This document shows, piece by piece, positions 43,163 through 51,883 of a DNA stretch of 64,000 nucleotides. Origin of the DNA: an uncultured Ruminococcus sp. (lineage in GTDB: Bacteria > Bacillota > Clostridia > Oscillospirales > Ruminococcaceae); assembly GCA_900545345.1 (NCBI GenBank), contig UQYQ01000007.1, forward strand, positions 1 through 64,000, in the 5' to 3' direction. Every line of letters starts with the position of its first letter. The first letter of the stretch is position 1. The position numbers and the translations under genes were made by a program. Under the pieces are notes generated by a model. It saw nothing but the letters and a program-made list of their open reading frames with translations, made no database searches and was not told where the DNA came from.

Positions 43163-44424
43163 AAAATACTTCCTTCAGAAATTTCTCGGAAAAACAAATG
43201 CGTATTATGACATGGTGGGCCGATGACCGCTATAAGAATAAAGATGTTATCATCTGTGACGGAGCTGTAAGAAGCGGCAAGACAACCTGTATGGCATTTT
43301 CATTTGTAATGTGGGCAATGACTGAATTTTCATCGGCAACATTCGGAATGTGCGGTAAGACGATAACTTCTTTAAAAAGAAATTTAGTTGAGCCGCTGAA
43401 AAAAATGCTCGGAAATACAGGCATGAAAATTAAAGAAAACTCCGTTAAGAATTATCTTGAAATTTCAAACGGCAGACTAAAAAACAGATTTTATTACTTC
43501 GGCGGGAAGGACGAGGGTTCAGCAGCTCTAATTCAAGGCATAACGCTTGCAGGAGTATTGCTTGATGAGGCTGCACTTATGCCGAGGTCGTTTGTAGAGC
43601 AGGCTATTGCCAGATGTTCTGTTACCGGTTCTAAGCTTTGGTTTAACTGCAATCCCGATAACCCTTATCATTGGTTCAAAAAAGAGTGGATAGATAAAAT
43701 TGAAGAGAAAAACGGCTTGTATTTAAAGTTCACCTTAGATGACAACCCATCACTCAGCAAGCAGGTGATAAAACGTTATCACAGTCTTTATTCAGGTGCA
43801 TTTTATGAAAGATTTGTTCTCGGAAACTGGTCCGGTGTTTACGGTTGTGTGTATCCTATGTTTGACAGTACGCTTCATACTTTTAAAATTCCTCCTAAAA
43901 ATATTGAGAGATATGCTGTGTCTTGCGATTACGGAACCGTCAATCCGTCTTCATTCGGTCTTTGGGGATATTCAAACGGCGTTTGGTATCGTCTGAAAGA
44001 ATATTATTATAATTCCCGAATTGAAGGCGTTCAGCGAACTGATGAAGAGCATTATAAGGGCTTGGAAGAGCTTTGTTCATGCTGTGACAAGAAGCCGGAG
44101 GCGGTTGTCTGTGACCCGTCTGCAGCGTCATTTATAGAATGCATAAGACGGCATGGAAAGTTTAATGTAATTCCGGCAAAAAATGATGTGATGAGCGGGA
44201 TACGCAGAGTGAGTGATGCCATTTCAGACGGGAAAATCAAAATCTCTGCATTTTGTAAGGACACGCTGAGAGAGTTCACTCTTTATAGGTGGGATGAAAA
44301 AAGCGGAACGGATTGTCCTGTAAAAGAAAATGATCATGCAATGGATGATATCAGATACTTTGTTTCTGCTTTTGTATATGCATCAAGTGATGATTTCTTT
44401 GTTATGTCGCTTGACAGAAAATAA
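43159..44424 (+). CDS. Phage terminase large subunit, PBSX family
   Basis: A 421-residue packaging motor. The N-terminal ATPase has Walker A GAVRSGKT (35-42) and Walker B VLLDEAAL (about 131-138), with WFNCNPDNPYHWFKKEW after it. The C-terminal nuclease shows its three acidic sites in SCDYGTVNPSSFGLW, VVCDPSAASFIE and HAMDDIRYF. Nothing is missing, so packaging activity is plausible. The start is GTG, overlapping the TerS stop. Confidence 0.93.
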   Translation: MKNTSFRNFSEKQMRIMTWWADDRYKNKDVIICDGAVRSGKTTCMAFSFVMWAMTEFSSATFGMCGKTITSLKRNLVEPLKKMLGNTGMKIKENSVKNYLEISNGRLKNRFYYFGGKDEGSAALIQGITLAGVLLDEAALMPRSFVEQAIARCSVTGSKLWFNCNPDNPYHWFKKEWIDKIEEKNGLYLKFTLDDNPSLSKQVIKRYHSLYSGAFYERFVLGNWSGVYGCVYPMFDSTLHTFKIPPKNIERYAVSCDYGTVNPSSFGLWGYSNGVWYRLKEYYYNSRIEGVQRTDEEHYKGLEELCSCCDKKPEAVVCDPSAASFIECIRRHGKFNVIPAKNDVMSGIRRVSDAISDGKIKISAFCKDTLREFTLYRWDEKSGTDCPVKENDHAMDDIRYFVSAFVYASSDDFFVMSLDRK

Positions 44425-44459
44425 AAAGCGAAAGCTTTAACTCCCGGAAAGGATAATAA

Positions 44460-45647
44460 ATGAAAATTAAATTTAGAGAAAAAGAACAAAAATCAGCACA
44501 GCCTCAGTCAATTGTATCTTCTGCTGAAAGAGTTAACGGAAAAGAAATCTTTCGTTTAGCACCGACAGCATACGCGTTTGAGCAGGATTTTTATGAAACT
44601 TTAAGAAGTCAGGTTCCCATATTAGACGCATGTATAGGTAAAATTGTAAGACTGACAGGCGGATTTAAACTTGTGTGTGAAGATGAAAGGTATCAAAGTG
44701 AGCTTGATGAGTTCATGGATTCAATACCTGTCGGAATTTCGGGATATTCACTGAATACATTTATGGATATCCATCTTGACCAGCTTTTAACATACGGAAA
44801 AGCGATAGGGGAGATTTTAATAGACCCTCAAACAAAGCAGGTATGCGGATTATATAATGCCGACCCTACACTTTTCGAAGTTAAATACGGAAAGACTCCA
44901 TGTGATAAAAGAATTTGCGCAATAAGCGGTGCTAATGACAAAATGCTTGAATATCCTGAGAGGATAATTTATTCCGCACTTAATCCGAACCCTAAGAATC
45001 CAAATGGTATTTCGGTGTTCAGGGGACTTCCCAGCTTAGCAGGAATTTTGATGAAGGTTTATGATTGTATCGGTCAGAACTTTGACAGAGTAGGCAATAT
45101 AAGATATGCAGTGACCTATAAGCCTGCAAATGAAAACGACAAGGCATTTGCAAAAGAACGGGCTATGCAGATTGCTAAAGAATGGTCAGACGGTATGAAT
45201 GCTTCAAGAAACGGAATAGTTAAGGATTTTGTTGCCGTAGGTGATGTGGATATTAAAGTAATCGGTGCGGATAACCAAGTTATTGATACTGAAATTCCTG
45301 TAAGACAGATTTTAGAGCAAATGATTTCAAAGCTTTGCATACCTCCGTTTTTATTGGGTCTTAACTGGTCTACAACCGAGCGAATGAGCCAGCAGCAGTG
45401 CGATATTTTAACAAGTGAGCTTGAGTATTACCGAAGGCTTTTAACTCCGATTATCAGAAGAATATGTGAAACATATTTACATCTTTTAGGTGCAGACAGC
45501 AGAGTGTTTGTACAATGGGATAATATAAATCTTCAGGATGAATCAGAGCTTGCAAAGGCAAGACTTTATAACGCACAGGCAGAGGCCATTGAAATTGAAA
45601 ACGAAAGGAGAAAAACCAATGAAGATGAAATCGGCAAAGGTTATTAG
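44460..45647 (+). CDS. Phage portal protein
   Basis: A 395-residue protein in the portal position, between terminase and protease. It has the family features: an N-terminal region leading to VPILDACIGKIVRLTGGF, the central TYGKAIGEILIDPQTKQVCGLYNADP and GISVFRGLPSLA, and the C-terminal helix ILEQMISKLCIPPFLLGLNWSTTERMS that lines the channel. It should form the dodecameric DNA entry ring. The last 29 bases overlap the start of the protease gene. Confidence 0.85.
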   Translation: MKIKFREKEQKSAQPQSIVSSAERVNGKEIFRLAPTAYAFEQDFYETLRSQVPILDACIGKIVRLTGGFKLVCEDERYQSELDEFMDSIPVGISGYSLNTFMDIHLDQLLTYGKAIGEILIDPQTKQVCGLYNADPTLFEVKYGKTPCDKRICAISGANDKMLEYPERIIYSALNPNPKNPNGISVFRGLPSLAGILMKVYDCIGQNFDRVGNIRYAVTYKPANENDKAFAKERAMQIAKEWSDGMNASRNGIVKDFVAVGDVDIKVIGADNQVIDTEIPVRQILEQMISKLCIPPFLLGLNWSTTERMSQQQCDILTSELEYYRRLLTPIIRRICETYLHLLGADSRVFVQWDNINLQDESELAKARLYNAQAEAIEIENERRKTNEDEIGKGY

Positions 45648-46578
45648 TTCTGATGATTTTGAAATAGATGATTATATTATGGCGAAAATTAATGTTCATA
45701 CGAGAAAGGAACTGAGCAAAGATGAAGTTTATGCTTTTCCGGTTATTCTTTGTGACAATGAAGTGGACAGAGACAACGAGCGTTTTTCAATAGATTCACT
45801 GAATGTTTTAAAGGAAATGTTTGTTGGAAAGACAGGAATATTCGACCATAATCCAAAAGGTGAAAATCAGACAGCAAGAATATTCGATACTGAGGTTAAA
45901 ACCGATAAAAGCAAAAAGACTTCTATCGGTGAAGATTACACCTATCTTCTGGCAAAGGCCTATATGATTAAGACTGATAAAACAGAAAATCTTATATCCG
46001 AAATTGAAGCAGGAATAAAAAAAGAGGTTTCGGTAAGCTGTAAAGTTGACAGCGAAATTTGTTCGGTCTGCGGTGCCGATATGCGTGTTAAGCCTTGTTC
46101 GCACATTAAAGGAAGAACATATGGCAAAAAGTTTTGTCACACAGTTTTAGAAAAACCAACCGACGCATATGAATGGTCATTTGTTGCAATTCCTGCTCAG
46201 CCTAATGCAGGTGTATCAAAAGAGTTTTCAGGCTCATACGATATTCAGAAAAATACAGATAAATCATATGACGAGCTGATTAACCTTATTAACGAAAAGG
46301 ATAATATTATTTCAAAGCTATATGAAGATTTAAAAAAAGATGTTATATCAATGAAATATTTATGCGAGCCTTTGACAGCTTCTGACGATATAAAAAACCA
46401 TATTTCAGAATTTGATTGTGAAAAGATGCTTGATTTAAAGCATTCTCTTTTAAAAAAAGCACAAAGGAAAAGCCTTTTCATGCCGCAGCTTTGGGCGGAA
46501 AAGGATGTTACAGATTATCAAAGCACCAATAAAAATATTACTGACAACAATGAATTTAAGCTTGAAAAAAAGCTATAA
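45619..46578 (+). CDS. Prohead protease, XkdF-like, with zinc-ribbon insert
   Basis: A 319-residue protein at the position of the capsid maturation protease. IFDHNPKGENQTARIFD carries the likely catalytic His, and IKKEVSVSCKV the likely Ser, as in the S78/HK97-type proteases. A cysteine/histidine cluster, CSVCGAD then CSHIKGRTY then FCH (about 152-175), probably binds zinc and is also seen in other Firmicutes phage proteases. The C-terminal third is helical and may act as scaffold. The ATG at 45619 follows AAAGGAG; the frame is open upstream but inside the portal gene. Confidence 0.75.
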   Translation: MKMKSAKVISSDDFEIDDYIMAKINVHTRKELSKDEVYAFPVILCDNEVDRDNERFSIDSLNVLKEMFVGKTGIFDHNPKGENQTARIFDTEVKTDKSKKTSIGEDYTYLLAKAYMIKTDKTENLISEIEAGIKKEVSVSCKVDSEICSVCGADMRVKPCSHIKGRTYGKKFCHTVLEKPTDAYEWSFVAIPAQPNAGVSKEFSGSYDIQKNTDKSYDELINLINEKDNIISKLYEDLKKDVISMKYLCEPLTASDDIKNHISEFDCEKMLDLKHSLLKKAQRKSLFMPQLWAEKDVTDYQSTNKNITDNNEFKLEKKL

Positions 46579-46594
46579 GAAAAGGAGAAATAAT

Positions 46595-47572
46595 ATGTAC
46601 AATGAAATTAAATTAGAAAAGGGACTTTATAACATTACAGGAAAAAGCTTTACTAAAGCTTTAACTGACTTAGACCCGGATGAAAATTATAACAATACAG
46701 AACTTGCAGGGCTTGATGCTTACGAACGCCAGCTTAAAAGATTCGATATTAAGGTTCAGGGAGAAAACTGTGACCGTGTTGAAAGATTTTTTATGTCAAC
46801 TGAATCAGCAGTATTGTTCCCTGAGTTTGTAAGACGAAGCATTAAAGAGGGAATGGATCAGGCTTCGGTGCTTTCAGAGGTTATTGCTGCAACCACTATG
46901 ACTGACGAGATTACATACCGCGGACTGACAGTTACAAAGGCCGGAACTGATGATGCAGTTGCAGAAGCAGCAGCTATGCCGAATACTAATGTAAGACTTT
47001 CATCTTCTGCTATTACTCTTTCTAAATATGCAAGAAAGCTGTCTTGCTCGTATGAATCAATAAGAAAGCAAAGAATTGAAACTTTTGCAGTTATTCTCAG
47101 AGACCTCGGAGCACAGATTTCAAGGGCTGTTAATGCTAAGGCTGCAAGTGTTTTGAGTTCAGGAGTTACACCTCTTGCAATAAGCGGAGATTCTCTTTCA
47201 TACAGTGATTTAGCTGCATTCTGGGCTTCTATGAACAAATACGATATGACAACAATGTTATGCTCACCGGCTGATATGGCAAAGATTTTGGCATTTGAAG
47301 AAATGAAATACTGTGTTTCTGATTATATGACAAGCGGTATGGTTAAAACTCCATATGGAGTAACACTCGTTAAATGCCCTGAGTTAACCGAAAATATAGC
47401 TATAGGCGTAGATAAAAACTGTGCACTTGAAATGATTTTCGGAACTGATATTATAGTTGATTTTGATAAGCTCATTTCAACACAGTGCGATGAAATTGCT
47501 TGTTCGATTACAGTAGGATTTTCAAAGATTGCATCCGGTGCAACAAAAGTATTGAAAACAGTTAAATCATAA
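46595..47572 (+). CDS. Major capsid protein, HK97-like (XkdG type)
   Basis: A 325-residue protein with the expected place and features: an N-terminal arm, ESAVLFPEFVRRSIKEGMDQ, an Ala-rich E-loop region, SSSAITLSKYARKLSCSYE, and a spine helix AVILRDLGAQISRAVNAKAASVL, followed by the A-domain (TMLCSPADMAKIL). It should build the icosahedral shell. AAAAGGAG lies eight bases before the ATG. It has no obvious delta domain, consistent with scaffolding by the protease protein. Confidence 0.85.
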   Translation: MYNEIKLEKGLYNITGKSFTKALTDLDPDENYNNTELAGLDAYERQLKRFDIKVQGENCDRVERFFMSTESAVLFPEFVRRSIKEGMDQASVLSEVIAATTMTDEITYRGLTVTKAGTDDAVAEAAAMPNTNVRLSSSAITLSKYARKLSCSYESIRKQRIETFAVILRDLGAQISRAVNAKAASVLSSGVTPLAISGDSLSYSDLAAFWASMNKYDMTTMLCSPADMAKILAFEEMKYCVSDYMTSGMVKTPYGVTLVKCPELTENIAIGVDKNCALEMIFGTDIIVDFDKLISTQCDEIACSITVGFSKIASGATKVLKTVKS

Positions 47573-47622
47573 GATAAATTGATTTGGATTATAAAATAAT
47601 TAAAATGGCAGGGGTGTTTTAA

Positions 47623-47991
47623 TTGAATGTTAGTATAATAACCGATATATTTCAAAGTATTTCGGAGCTTCCCGATGAAGATATTCAAAATTACAGTGAT
47701 ACAATAAACGATGCAAAAAGCTTTATAGAAAAAAAACTCATCACTTCTCCTGTAAAAAAAGATGATATTAAAAGATGTGAATATGCAGCGGCTTGTGTGG
47801 CTTATTATGATTATACGGTTCTTTCGCTTATGAAAGAAAAAAGAGGTATAACTTTAACCGGATCTGCGACAGAGTCATTAAACTTAAACCAAAGACTTGA
47901 ATCTGCAAGAGAGCTTAGAAATAATGCATTAATCAGTATTTCTGATTTAACCGAAGATATGGATTTCATCTTTGCTTCTGTTGCGGGGTGA
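47623..47991 (+). CDS. Probable head-tail connector protein
   Basis: A 122-residue protein in the place of XkdH/gp6-like connectors, directly after the capsid gene. DINDAKSFIEKKLITSPVK and CEYAAACVAYYDYTVLSLMKEK form the helical part. The start is TTG, with AGGGGTG seven bases ahead; no ATG is in frame nearby. Assignment rests on position and general pattern. Confidence 0.55.
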   Translation: MNVSIITDIFQSISELPDEDIQNYSDTINDAKSFIEKKLITSPVKKDDIKRCEYAAACVAYYDYTVLSLMKEKRGITLTGSATESLNLNQRLESARELRNNALISISDLTEDMDFIFASVAG

Positions 47992-47996
47992 GATAA

Positions 47997-48401
47997 ATGT
48001 TTGACATATTAAAATCAAATATAGCATTGATTTTATCGAATAATGGAGTAAGTGTATATAATGAGTTTTCTGATATAGATTTAGCTAAAAACTTTAATAC
48101 TAATATCGGATTTGTCAGTGTCAAAAGCATTGAAAAAATCAATAGCTATGAGAATTCGCTGGAGCTGCAGTCAGGAGAAGTATTTATTAATATACAGTGT
48201 AAAGTTATTGCAAAAAGGGGATTGTCAGCTTCATCATTATCTCAAACAATAAATAATATATACGCGGATTTTATATTCAGTAAAGATGTTATTCCAATGT
48301 CGATTGATATAGGTGATTTAAAAGTAAACAATCTATGTTCACGTTTTGAAGCTGCTATTACTATGAAATTCAGGTATTTCTTGGCCGAGGAAAATAATTA
48401 A
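47997..48401 (+). CDS. Probable minor capsid or tail-completion protein
   Basis: A 134-residue protein at the XkdJ/tail-terminator position. The N-terminal helix FDILKSNIALILSNNGVSVY and a beta-rich middle (GEVFINIQCKVIAKRG) with a C-terminal AAITMKFRYFLAEENN resemble small neck proteins of long-tailed phages. It starts five bases after the preceding gene. The role is inferred from gene order. Confidence 0.5.
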   Translation: MFDILKSNIALILSNNGVSVYNEFSDIDLAKNFNTNIGFVSVKSIEKINSYENSLELQSGEVFINIQCKVIAKRGLSASSLSQTINNIYADFIFSKDVIPMSIDIGDLKVNNLCSRFEAAITMKFRYFLAEENN

Positions 48402-48426
48402 TATTATTTTGAAAGGAATTATTTTA

Positions 48427-48783
48427 ATGACAGAAAAAAATTCTAAACATCTTATCACCATGTCTTTTGATGGGTATATTTTTTATGTGAAAAACTACAA
48501 AATATTCAGAACTGCAAAGGTTTCTCAAATACCGGCGTTTCATGACGCTCAGGAATTCTGTTATATGGGCTATGGCACTGAGCAAATGAAAGTAACGGCT
48601 TTAATTGATAAAAACAGGATAAATGAGATTTATTCTATGCTGAATAGTTTTAAACAGCCGAATGCTAAGTTTGTTGAAATAGATGGAATTAATGCGGGAA
48701 ATTATATGCTTACTTCTTATGAGATTTGCGGCTCCGAGGAAAATTATATATATGAAGTTGTAATATCTCTTTGTAAGTCTTAA
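48427..48783 (+). CDS. Probable gpU/XkdP-like tail protein
   Basis: A 118-residue protein. FCYMGYGTEQMKVTALIDK, then FVEIDGINAGNYMLTSYEI and YEVVISLCKS follow the layout of phage P2 gpU and its relatives (a beta-strand, a helix, then -DG..-G.Y.ITS.E-). These proteins cap the tail tube or connect the hub. In this cassette no tube protein is present. The ATG at 48427 has GAAAGGA nine bases ahead, and a TTG six codons earlier is also open. Confidence 0.45.
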   Translation: MTEKNSKHLITMSFDGYIFYVKNYKIFRTAKVSQIPAFHDAQEFCYMGYGTEQMKVTALIDKNRINEIYSMLNSFKQPNAKFVEIDGINAGNYMLTSYEICGSEENYIYEVVISLCKS

Positions 48784-48854
48784 TAGTGATTTATATAATT
48801 TTTATTGAAACGGCGGTGATTTGAATTAATAATGTATATGCATTTATAAGAGTA

Positions 48855-49766
48855 ATGAATAATAATGGGGTAATTTCAACAGTCAGATTAAATAAATGTA
48901 TTTATTTTAATCTTGATAAAGAAAGATATACTCCTTACACAAGCTTTAGGGGAACTTTTATTATATCTGAATATTACGAAGAGGTTATTTCAGTTGATTT
49001 TTATATAAATGACCATGAACTTCATTACGGTTCTGTTGACATGGCAAAAATGACTTTTAAAAAGGGTTATTACAGATTAGATATAGCATCACGATCATAT
49101 ACTCTGGCACTCGGTCTTAATCAGCCAAAGCCTCAAATAAATTCAGGAGTTTCCCTCACCAACTTAATGTCCAGAAATGTAACGCTAAAGAACATAAGCT
49201 GTGAGAGTGATACTAAAACAATTAATTATATTTATGTATTAGAAAACTCAACACTGTGGGATGCTGTTGTTGCATATTCGCTTAAAGCATATGGGACCTA
49301 TCCGTTTGTTTATAAAACTAATCAGATTAGAGTAACCATACCTTCAATAACGACTTCAAGAGAATATGATATGAATTCGGTAATTGAGAAATATAACGGT
49401 TCAAGTTTGTCAAACTTAATCTCTCATATTCATATGCGGGATACTGACGGCAACTATGAAAAATACAATTTAACTGATAATTATGCTGTTTCCAGAAATA
49501 TAATAAAACATAAGCAAATACCTATGGACAAGCAATGGCTTTCCAATACAGATATGGCTTTGAAGAGCAGAATCGATTATTCAAAAAGAGCTGCTAAGTA
49601 CAGAGGCATTAAGGTTTTAGGCTATTCAGGTGAAGAGCTTTTTGATAAATTTACTTATAAATACGGTACTCAGACATTCAGAGGAAGTTATATTCACAGA
49701 CTTAATATAACCGGAAGTAATAGTACCGTTTATACAACTATGTATGAATATATAGATGCTTATTAA
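48855..49766 (+). CDS. Probable phage hub protein (XkdQ/gpD-like)
   Basis: A 303-residue protein at the XkdQ position. It has a beta-rich N-terminal half (FRGTFIISEYYEEVISVDFYINDHEL), a central ENSTLWDAVVAYSLKAYGTYPFVYKTNQIRVTIP typical of phage hub domains, and a C-terminal part with VLGYSGEELFDKFTYKYGTQTF. The frame stays open upstream to a TGA at 48822; a GGCGGTGA ribosome site precedes a non-standard ATT start at 48825, and the encoded upstream residues (INNVYAFIRVM) look native. The true start may therefore be earlier than the ATG used here. Confidence 0.55.
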   Translation: MNNNGVISTVRLNKCIYFNLDKERYTPYTSFRGTFIISEYYEEVISVDFYINDHELHYGSVDMAKMTFKKGYYRLDIASRSYTLALGLNQPKPQINSGVSLTNLMSRNVTLKNISCESDTKTINYIYVLENSTLWDAVVAYSLKAYGTYPFVYKTNQIRVTIPSITTSREYDMNSVIEKYNGSSLSNLISHIHMRDTDGNYEKYNLTDNYAVSRNIIKHKQIPMDKQWLSNTDMALKSRIDYSKRAAKYRGIKVLGYSGEELFDKFTYKYGTQTFRGSYIHRLNITGSNSTVYTTMYEYIDAY

Positions 49767-49820
49767 AAGTTAAACTATATTCGTTTACAGATAAAATTTA
49801 TTTTTAGATAATGCAAAATA

Positions 49821-49861
49821 AAAAAGGAACAGATTTCATTTTTTAATCTGTTCCTTTTTTT
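49821..49861. terminator. Strong bidirectional terminator ending the phage-head cassette
   Basis: AAAAAGGAACAGATT pairs with AATCTGTTCCTTTTTT around a nine-base loop. It also ends the converging gene at 49875. Confidence 0.9.
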
Positions 49862-49874
49862 ATAAGCGGTTTTG

Positions 49875-50345
49875 TTAGTTAGAAGTGTTTTTAGGTGTAT
49901 TTGCTGCTTTGATTGCCGCTCTTGTATTCTTTATGTTGTTGAGTGCTGAAGCAAGTGCATCTTCTGTTGTTGCAAAAAGACTGTCAATTTTCTCGGACAT
50001 AGCGTTTCTGATATCTCTGTCCATAGCATAAGCCTGTGCTGTTATTTCAGCAGCCTGCTCTTTAGCCTGTTTTAAAATTTCTTCATTTGAAACTAAAACC
50101 TTCGCTCTGTCTTCAGCTTTTTTTATAATAACTTCAGCTTTTTTGTTTGCCTCGGTCATGATAAGAGCTTTGTCATTCTGGAGTTCTTTAGCCTGTTTTA
50201 TATCTGCAGGCAGGTTATATCTAATGCTGTCAATATACTCTCTTAGTTTTTCTGTGTCAACAAGTGTTTTTTTGTTTGTAAAAGGAACTGTGACTGCTTT
50301 GTCTACCAACTCATCCATCAAATCTAAAATCTCATCAATTTTCAT
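49875..50345 (-). CDS. Coiled-coil protein, DivIVA/ATP-synthase-b-like
   Basis: A 156-residue hydrophilic protein of long helices with few prolines. LMDELVDKAVTVPFTNKKTLVDTEKLREYIDSI opens it, and IMTEANKKAEVIIKKAEDRAKVLVSNEEI continues in heptad pattern to ALASALNNIKNTR. It resembles coiled-coil proteins encoded next to coaD and rsmD in Clostridia, some annotated as V-type ATPase subunit H-like or as cell-division proteins. The function is unknown. Confidence 0.65.
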   Translation of the reverse strand: MKIDEILDLMDELVDKAVTVPFTNKKTLVDTEKLREYIDSIRYNLPADIKQAKELQNDKALIMTEANKKAEVIIKKAEDRAKVLVSNEEILKQAKEQAAEITAQAYAMDRDIRNAMSEKIDSLFATTEDALASALNNIKNTRAAIKAANTPKNTSN

Positions 50346-50488
50346 TTTTCTTTCTCCTTCTTTTTTTATTCTATCGTTTTGTTTTATAATTCAGCATTTT
50401 ACATAACACATAACACACAAATATTAAGTAAAATACTCAGATTACTTTTTTATTTAACCAATAAGATGCCGATTTAAAAATTAATTTC

Positions 50489-50977
50489 TTATTTTTTTGA
50501 AATTCTGCCGGTAATCATATCAAGCACTTTTGCAGGAACAAATTCGCTTATATCTCCTCCGAAGCTTGCTATTTCCTTAACAACACTTGAACTCAGATAC
50601 ATATTTTCAGATCTTGTCGTAAGAAATATAGTATCGGCTTTTTCGTATAGTTTTTTATTTGCCAATGCCTGCTGAAATTCATATTCAAAGTCAGTGACAG
50701 CTCTAAGACCTTTCACAATGGCAACAGCCCCTTTTTGCTTACAATATTCAGCTAAAAGACCGTCACATTTTTCAACTTTAACATTCGGAAGATACTCTGA
50801 TACTGTTTTTATCATATCTATGCGTTCTTCAGCAGTGAAGCTGTATGCTTTTTGTGAGTTTATAGAAACTGCTACAATAACTTCGTCAAAAAGTCCGGAA
50901 GCACGTTCAATGATGTCCAAGTGTCCTAATGTTACAGGATCAAAGCTTCCCGGACATACCGCAATTTTTTTACTCAT
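50489..50977 (-). CDS. coaD: Phosphopantetheine adenylyltransferase
   Basis: A 162-residue enzyme joining AMP to 4'-phosphopantetheine in coenzyme A synthesis. It has the nucleotidyltransferase motif PGSFDPVTLGHLDII, then VKGLRAVTDFEYEFQQA and TTRSENMYLSSSVVKEIA. The length is normal. It lies downstream of rsmD, its usual partner in Firmicutes. Confidence 0.96.
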   Translation of the reverse strand: MSKKIAVCPGSFDPVTLGHLDIIERASGLFDEVIVAVSINSQKAYSFTAEERIDMIKTVSEYLPNVKVEKCDGLLAEYCKQKGAVAIVKGLRAVTDFEYEFQQALANKKLYEKADTIFLTTRSENMYLSSSVVKEIASFGGDISEFVPAKVLDMITGRISKK

Positions 50978-51028
50978 TTTAAATCCAATCCCTGAATCGG
51001 TTGAAATTCAGTAAAAGTGTAGTTTTAT

Positions 51029-51577
51029 TTAATCATCTTCAGTATTCGCAGTGAAATAAGATATAGAAATTTTACCGTATCTTTTTGTTTTGGTTTTATT
51101 AAGTCTGCCATAACTTTCTTCAAGAATAAGCTCATTTTCATGTTCACAGATAACGATTGCATTATTTGATATAATTCTATCTAAAAGAGGAAGTGCTTTT
51201 TGAATTAATCCCTGTCTGTACGGAGGATCCAACAAAACAATGTCAATACCTGTTTTTGCTACAGATAAATACTCAATACTGTCCATATTAAGAACTCTTG
51301 ACTGAGAGTTGAATCCACAGCTTTCAATGTTTTTCTTTATTATATCAATTGAATTTTTGCTTTTATCAACGAAAACGCAATGTTTTGCTCCACGGCTTAC
51401 AGCTTCAATGCCCAGCTGACCTGAGCCGGCAAAAAGGTCAAGCACAGAAGCACCCGGCAAGTCGAAATGTATACTTGAAAAAATAGCTTCTTTAACCATT
51501 TCTGTAGTAGGCCTTACATCAAGACCGTCAAGAGTAATTAGTTTTTTTCCTCTGGCAATACCTGTTATAACTCTCAT
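51029..51577 (-). CDS. rsmD: 16S rRNA (guanine(966)-N(2))-methyltransferase
   Basis: A 182-residue SAM-dependent enzyme. MRVITGIARGKKL and RPTTEMVKEAIFSSI are the RsmD N-terminus, VLDLFAGSGQLGIEAVSRGA binds SAM, and DIVLLDPPYRQ is the catalytic loop. It precedes coaD by about 50 bases. Confidence 0.94.
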   Translation of the reverse strand: MRVITGIARGKKLITLDGLDVRPTTEMVKEAIFSSIHFDLPGASVLDLFAGSGQLGIEAVSRGAKHCVFVDKSKNSIDIIKKNIESCGFNSQSRVLNMDSIEYLSVAKTGIDIVLLDPPYRQGLIQKALPLLDRIISNNAIVICEHENELILEESYGRLNKTKTKRYGKISISYFTANTEDD

Positions 51578-51766
51578 TATAAAACCTCTTGTTTCCTCAT
51601 TAGCTGATAAAATACAGTTTATTCATAAAACATTTTGTCAGCTTTTGAATATTTTTATTATAATATAAATGTTTTGTTTTGTCTATATAAATTATGCCCA
51701 AATTATTATAGATTTTAATTTCTTATATTAAAACAATATATCTAAATATGTCATGTGTTTCAAGTT

Positions 51767-51786
51767 CAATACAATATATTGTATTG
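51767..51786. repeat. Perfect 20-base palindrome between mnmA and rsmD
   Basis: CAATACAATATATTGTATTG reads the same on both strands. It lies about 190 bases before rsmD on its upstream side, in AT-rich sequence. It may be an operator. The rest of 51578-51803 shows no gene. Confidence 0.5.
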
Positions 51787-51803
51787 GTAAAATATCACAA
51801 AAT

Positions 51804-51839
51804 AATAAAAAGGGGAGAAAAGATTTTTTCATCCCCTTA
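51804..51839 (-). terminator. Terminator of the iscS-iscU-mnmA operon
   Basis: On the minus strand AAGGGGA pairs with TCCCCTT, followed by a T-rich run. It lies 45 bases after the mnmA stop. Confidence 0.75.
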
Positions 51840-51883
51840 AAATCGCATTTTATGAATGATTTTGTCAATATGCACAAAAGTTT

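Larger units (their letters stand above)
42645..49861 (+). mobile_element. Tail-less phage-head gene cassette
   Basis: Nine same-strand ORFs in tight order encode TerS, TerL, portal, protease, capsid, two connector-like proteins and two tail-hub-like proteins. The order matches the PBSX/XkdE-XkdJ block, but genes for sheath, tube, chaperone and tape measure are absent, as are lysis, replication, integrase and repressor genes. The cassette opens after a hairpin and closes at a strong terminator, between glcK and housekeeping genes. All frames are intact. It may be a remnant prophage or a domesticated particle system. Confidence 0.75.
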
